Part shown: positions 43,672 through 44,849 of the stretch, piece by piece
How the letters are laid out: every line of letters begins with the position of its first letter
Numbering within the stretch: position 1 is the first letter of the stretch
Source: a bacterium
Lineage (GTDB): Bacteria; JAJVIF01; JAGGVT01
Assembly (NCBI GenBank): GCA_021157815.1
Contig: JAGGVT010000191.1
Location: 1-44,849, forward strand
DNA: 44,849 nt
Direction of reading: 5' to 3'
Notes under the pieces: model-generated
Told to the model about the DNA's origin: nothing
Seen by the model: only the letters and a program-made list of their open reading frames with translations
The model's database searches: none
Made by a program: the position numbers and the translations under genes

Positions 43672-43814
43672 ATATTCAACCTCACCCGGGAACGAATTGA
43701 AAAATGCGAATCGCAACCACCTCATTAATTATACTACTATCTATAATAAGATACACTTTGCGGGGGAAAAGTTGAATGGGAGATTTGATAAAAATATAGA
43801 CCTGTAACGCCAGA

Positions 43815-43953
43815 TGTAGCCCGGGAATCCATTTCCCGGGAAAATTGCGTGCCTACAACGCAATATGGTATTCAATTCAGCATGGTTGATATAATATTCG
43901 TGTTTGTTTCATCTATGTCGCGTTTTCCCCGGGAAATAGATTCCCGGGGTACA
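43815..43953. mobile_element. MITE-like element with 35-bp terminal inverted repeats
   Basis: Left arm 43815-43849 (TGTAGCCCGGGAATCCATTT...) and right arm 43919-43953 (...AATAGATTCCCGGGGTACA) are near-perfect reverse complements. Each arm is itself a palindrome (CCCGGGAA...TTCCCGGG), so each can fold as a hairpin. The 69-bp core is AT-rich with no ORF. It shares the GTACA/GTTACA/GCTACA end with the other hairpin families. Confidence 0.7.
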
Positions 43954-43976
43954 TGGATTTCAATATTAAACCTATG

Positions 43977-44465
43977 CTATTTTGCCTTTTTCCTTACCGG
44001 AATATAAATGTCCATTTCTGATGCGTCACCAGCACAGCATCGGTTATCGTACAGTTCAATATCGGCTGAGTCGGAATGGTCATATTCAGAATTTGGCAGC
44101 CATTCTTTTAAAATCCATGCGAATGCATCCTGAATCGACTTCGGTATCTCACCCTTTACTGTGAATACAGCGTAATCCGTTTCAGGAATGGTTCTTAAAA
44201 CCATGCCATCAGGAATGTTGTCTGTTGATGTTACCTCAGATGCAATCATATAAACGAAAGACTGGTCCTCCATGTTGAAATCGGTGCAAACGCCAAGGGA
44301 TTCCTTGTCATCTTTTCTGTTCGGGATTTTGTCGATGAGTTTTTCCGCCATTATTTTTCCCCAGAATTCGGGAATCTGTTTCGTGTTCTGGTTATCCTTG
44401 AGAGTGGTTTTAAGTTCAAATCCAATAACCGGAAATGAACTCCTTGTGATGAATTTTGGTTCCAT
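43977..44465 (-). CDS. GyrI-like / AraC effector-binding domain protein
   Basis: 162 residues from ATG 44465 (SD AAGGGGA). The track start is 12 codons earlier without support. A stand-alone GyrI-like (SOUL/Rob effector-binding) domain: EPKFITRSSFPVIGFELKTTL at the start, IPEFWGKIMAEKLIDKIPNR, GVCTDFNMEDQSFVYMIASEVTS, GMVLRTIPETDYAVFTVKGEIPKSIQDAFAWILKEWLPNSEY and the last strand DIELYDNR...EMDIYIPVRKKAK. Such domains bind small amphipathic ligands and act in gyrase inhibition, ligand sensing or hydrolysis of cyclopropanoid toxins. No HTH is fused, so not a regulator by itself. Cytoplasmic. No operon partner inside the window. Confidence 0.85.
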   Translation of the reverse strand: MEPKFITRSSFPVIGFELKTTLKDNQNTKQIPEFWGKIMAEKLIDKIPNRKDDKESLGVCTDFNMEDQSFVYMIASEVTSTDNIPDGMVLRTIPETDYAVFTVKGEIPKSIQDAFAWILKEWLPNSEYDHSDSADIELYDNRCCAGDASEMDIYIPVRKKAK

Positions 44466-44677
44466 TTGATTCCCCTTGCATCTGATATGTAAGACGAGCA
44501 TAAACTAATATAATGTTTAGTAATTGTCAAGTTCTTTTTTATACTTTCCCTGTGATAGGGCGCCCAGGATTGCAGGGTTGTCGTTTTAAATGTGCTGTAA
44601 ACGGTATTAATACAGGTAACATAAAAGGTGTCTGACTCGAATTAATTTGGTACATCAAAATAAATCGCTTTGACATG

Positions 44678-44686
44678 TGTTATACT
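44678..44686 (+). promoter_or_regulatory. Extended -10 promoter before the last gene
   Basis: TGTTATACT (TGn-TATACT) at 44678-44686, about 40 bases before the ATG at 44726. A TTGACA at 44670-44675 is too close to serve as its -35. Confidence 0.35.
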
Positions 44687-44725
44687 TAAATTAAGATTTA
44701 ATCTTTGGGCGGAGGTGCATTGGCA

Positions 44726-44849
44726 ATGCAATGGAAACCAGATTTTCTTAGAGGATTAGTAGTAACTGTTTTAGCGGGATTGCTTCTCTCAGTATGCACT
44801 GAAATCACCAATGCTGAAAACGGGATTATTGCGGATAATGTTCTTGAGC
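44726..44849 (+). CDS. N-terminus of a secreted protein, cut by the window edge
   Basis: Not in the track because it runs off the right edge. ATG 44726 opens MQWKPDFLRGLVVTVLAGLL, continuing LSVCTEITNAENGIIADNVLE. A basic n-region, a hydrophobic core and a possible NA/E cleavage site make a signal peptide. The LSVC segment is only a weak lipobox. SD GGAGGT lies 9 bases upstream. Family unknown because only 41 codons are visible. Confidence 0.6.
   Translation, partial: MQWKPDFLRGLVVTVLAGLLLSVCTEITNAENGIIADNVLE

Overview
The window reads as a chromosomal segment of an uncultured Gram-negative bacterium, probably from a poorly sampled phylum. Envelope genes (LptC-like LPS-export protein, heptose-7-phosphate kinase RfaE1, a SurA/PpiD-type foldase, SecG, an outer-membrane beta-barrel, several lipoproteins with clear lipoboxes) show a diderm cell. 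The DNA is moderately AT-rich by eye. Housekeeping genes (lysS, dnaJ, ahcY, pyrE, secG, trmO) are scattered among secreted proteins of unknown function. I cannot name the species or phylum from sequence alone.

Layout. 1-217 is the start of lysS (minus, cut by the window edge). 616-5414 is a compact minus-strand operon: lptC-like, a deoxyhypusine-synthase-like gene, rfaE1, a DUF3084 coiled-coil membrane protein and a conserved protein often labelled quinate 5-dehydrogenase. A divergent promoter region with two palindromes separates it from a plus-strand SurA/PpiD-like foldase and a phosphodiester glycosidase domain protein. 8932-16091 holds a TolB-like lipoprotein, ahcY, an outer-membrane barrel, pyrE and a heparinase II/III-type protein. 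A decayed IS1380-type transposase follows, then secG. 17155-22327 is a minus-strand acyl-CoA/acetoacetate cluster: thiolase-like protein, DUF35 Zn-ribbon partner, acyl-CoA dehydrogenase, acetoacetyl-CoA synthetase. 22328-27306 is repeat-rich and carries a second lipoprotein of the same family plus two broken secreted-protein genes. 27307-29164 is a small operon of DUF1684, two ferredoxins and TrmO. The rest holds an orphan OppC-type permease, dnaJ, a secreted propeller protein, a GT-C-like membrane protein, an ArsC-type phosphatase/reductase, a third family lipoprotein with sialidase-like repeats, a GNAT enzyme, an ArsR-type regulator, a DUF4384-like surface protein, a GyrI-like protein and the start of one more secreted protein.

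Three large lipoproteins (8932-10803, 23185-24918, 37722-40409) share an undescribed N-terminal architecture: lipobox, a beta-rich domain with a conserved ITP-x-R strand and a Cys-x2-3-Cys-Leu motif, then an Ig-like domain. Their C-terminal modules differ completely. I consider this the best candidate for something new.

The intergenic DNA is unusually rich in small repeats: a hairpin family (CCCCGG...CCGGGTTACA) that always points the same way on the plus strand, a nested palindromic element of about 157 bp present twice in opposite orientation, an array of nineteen 18-bp units inside perfect 26-bp inverted repeats, and two facing arrays of an 8-bp unit. No tRNA, rRNA or CRISPR was seen.
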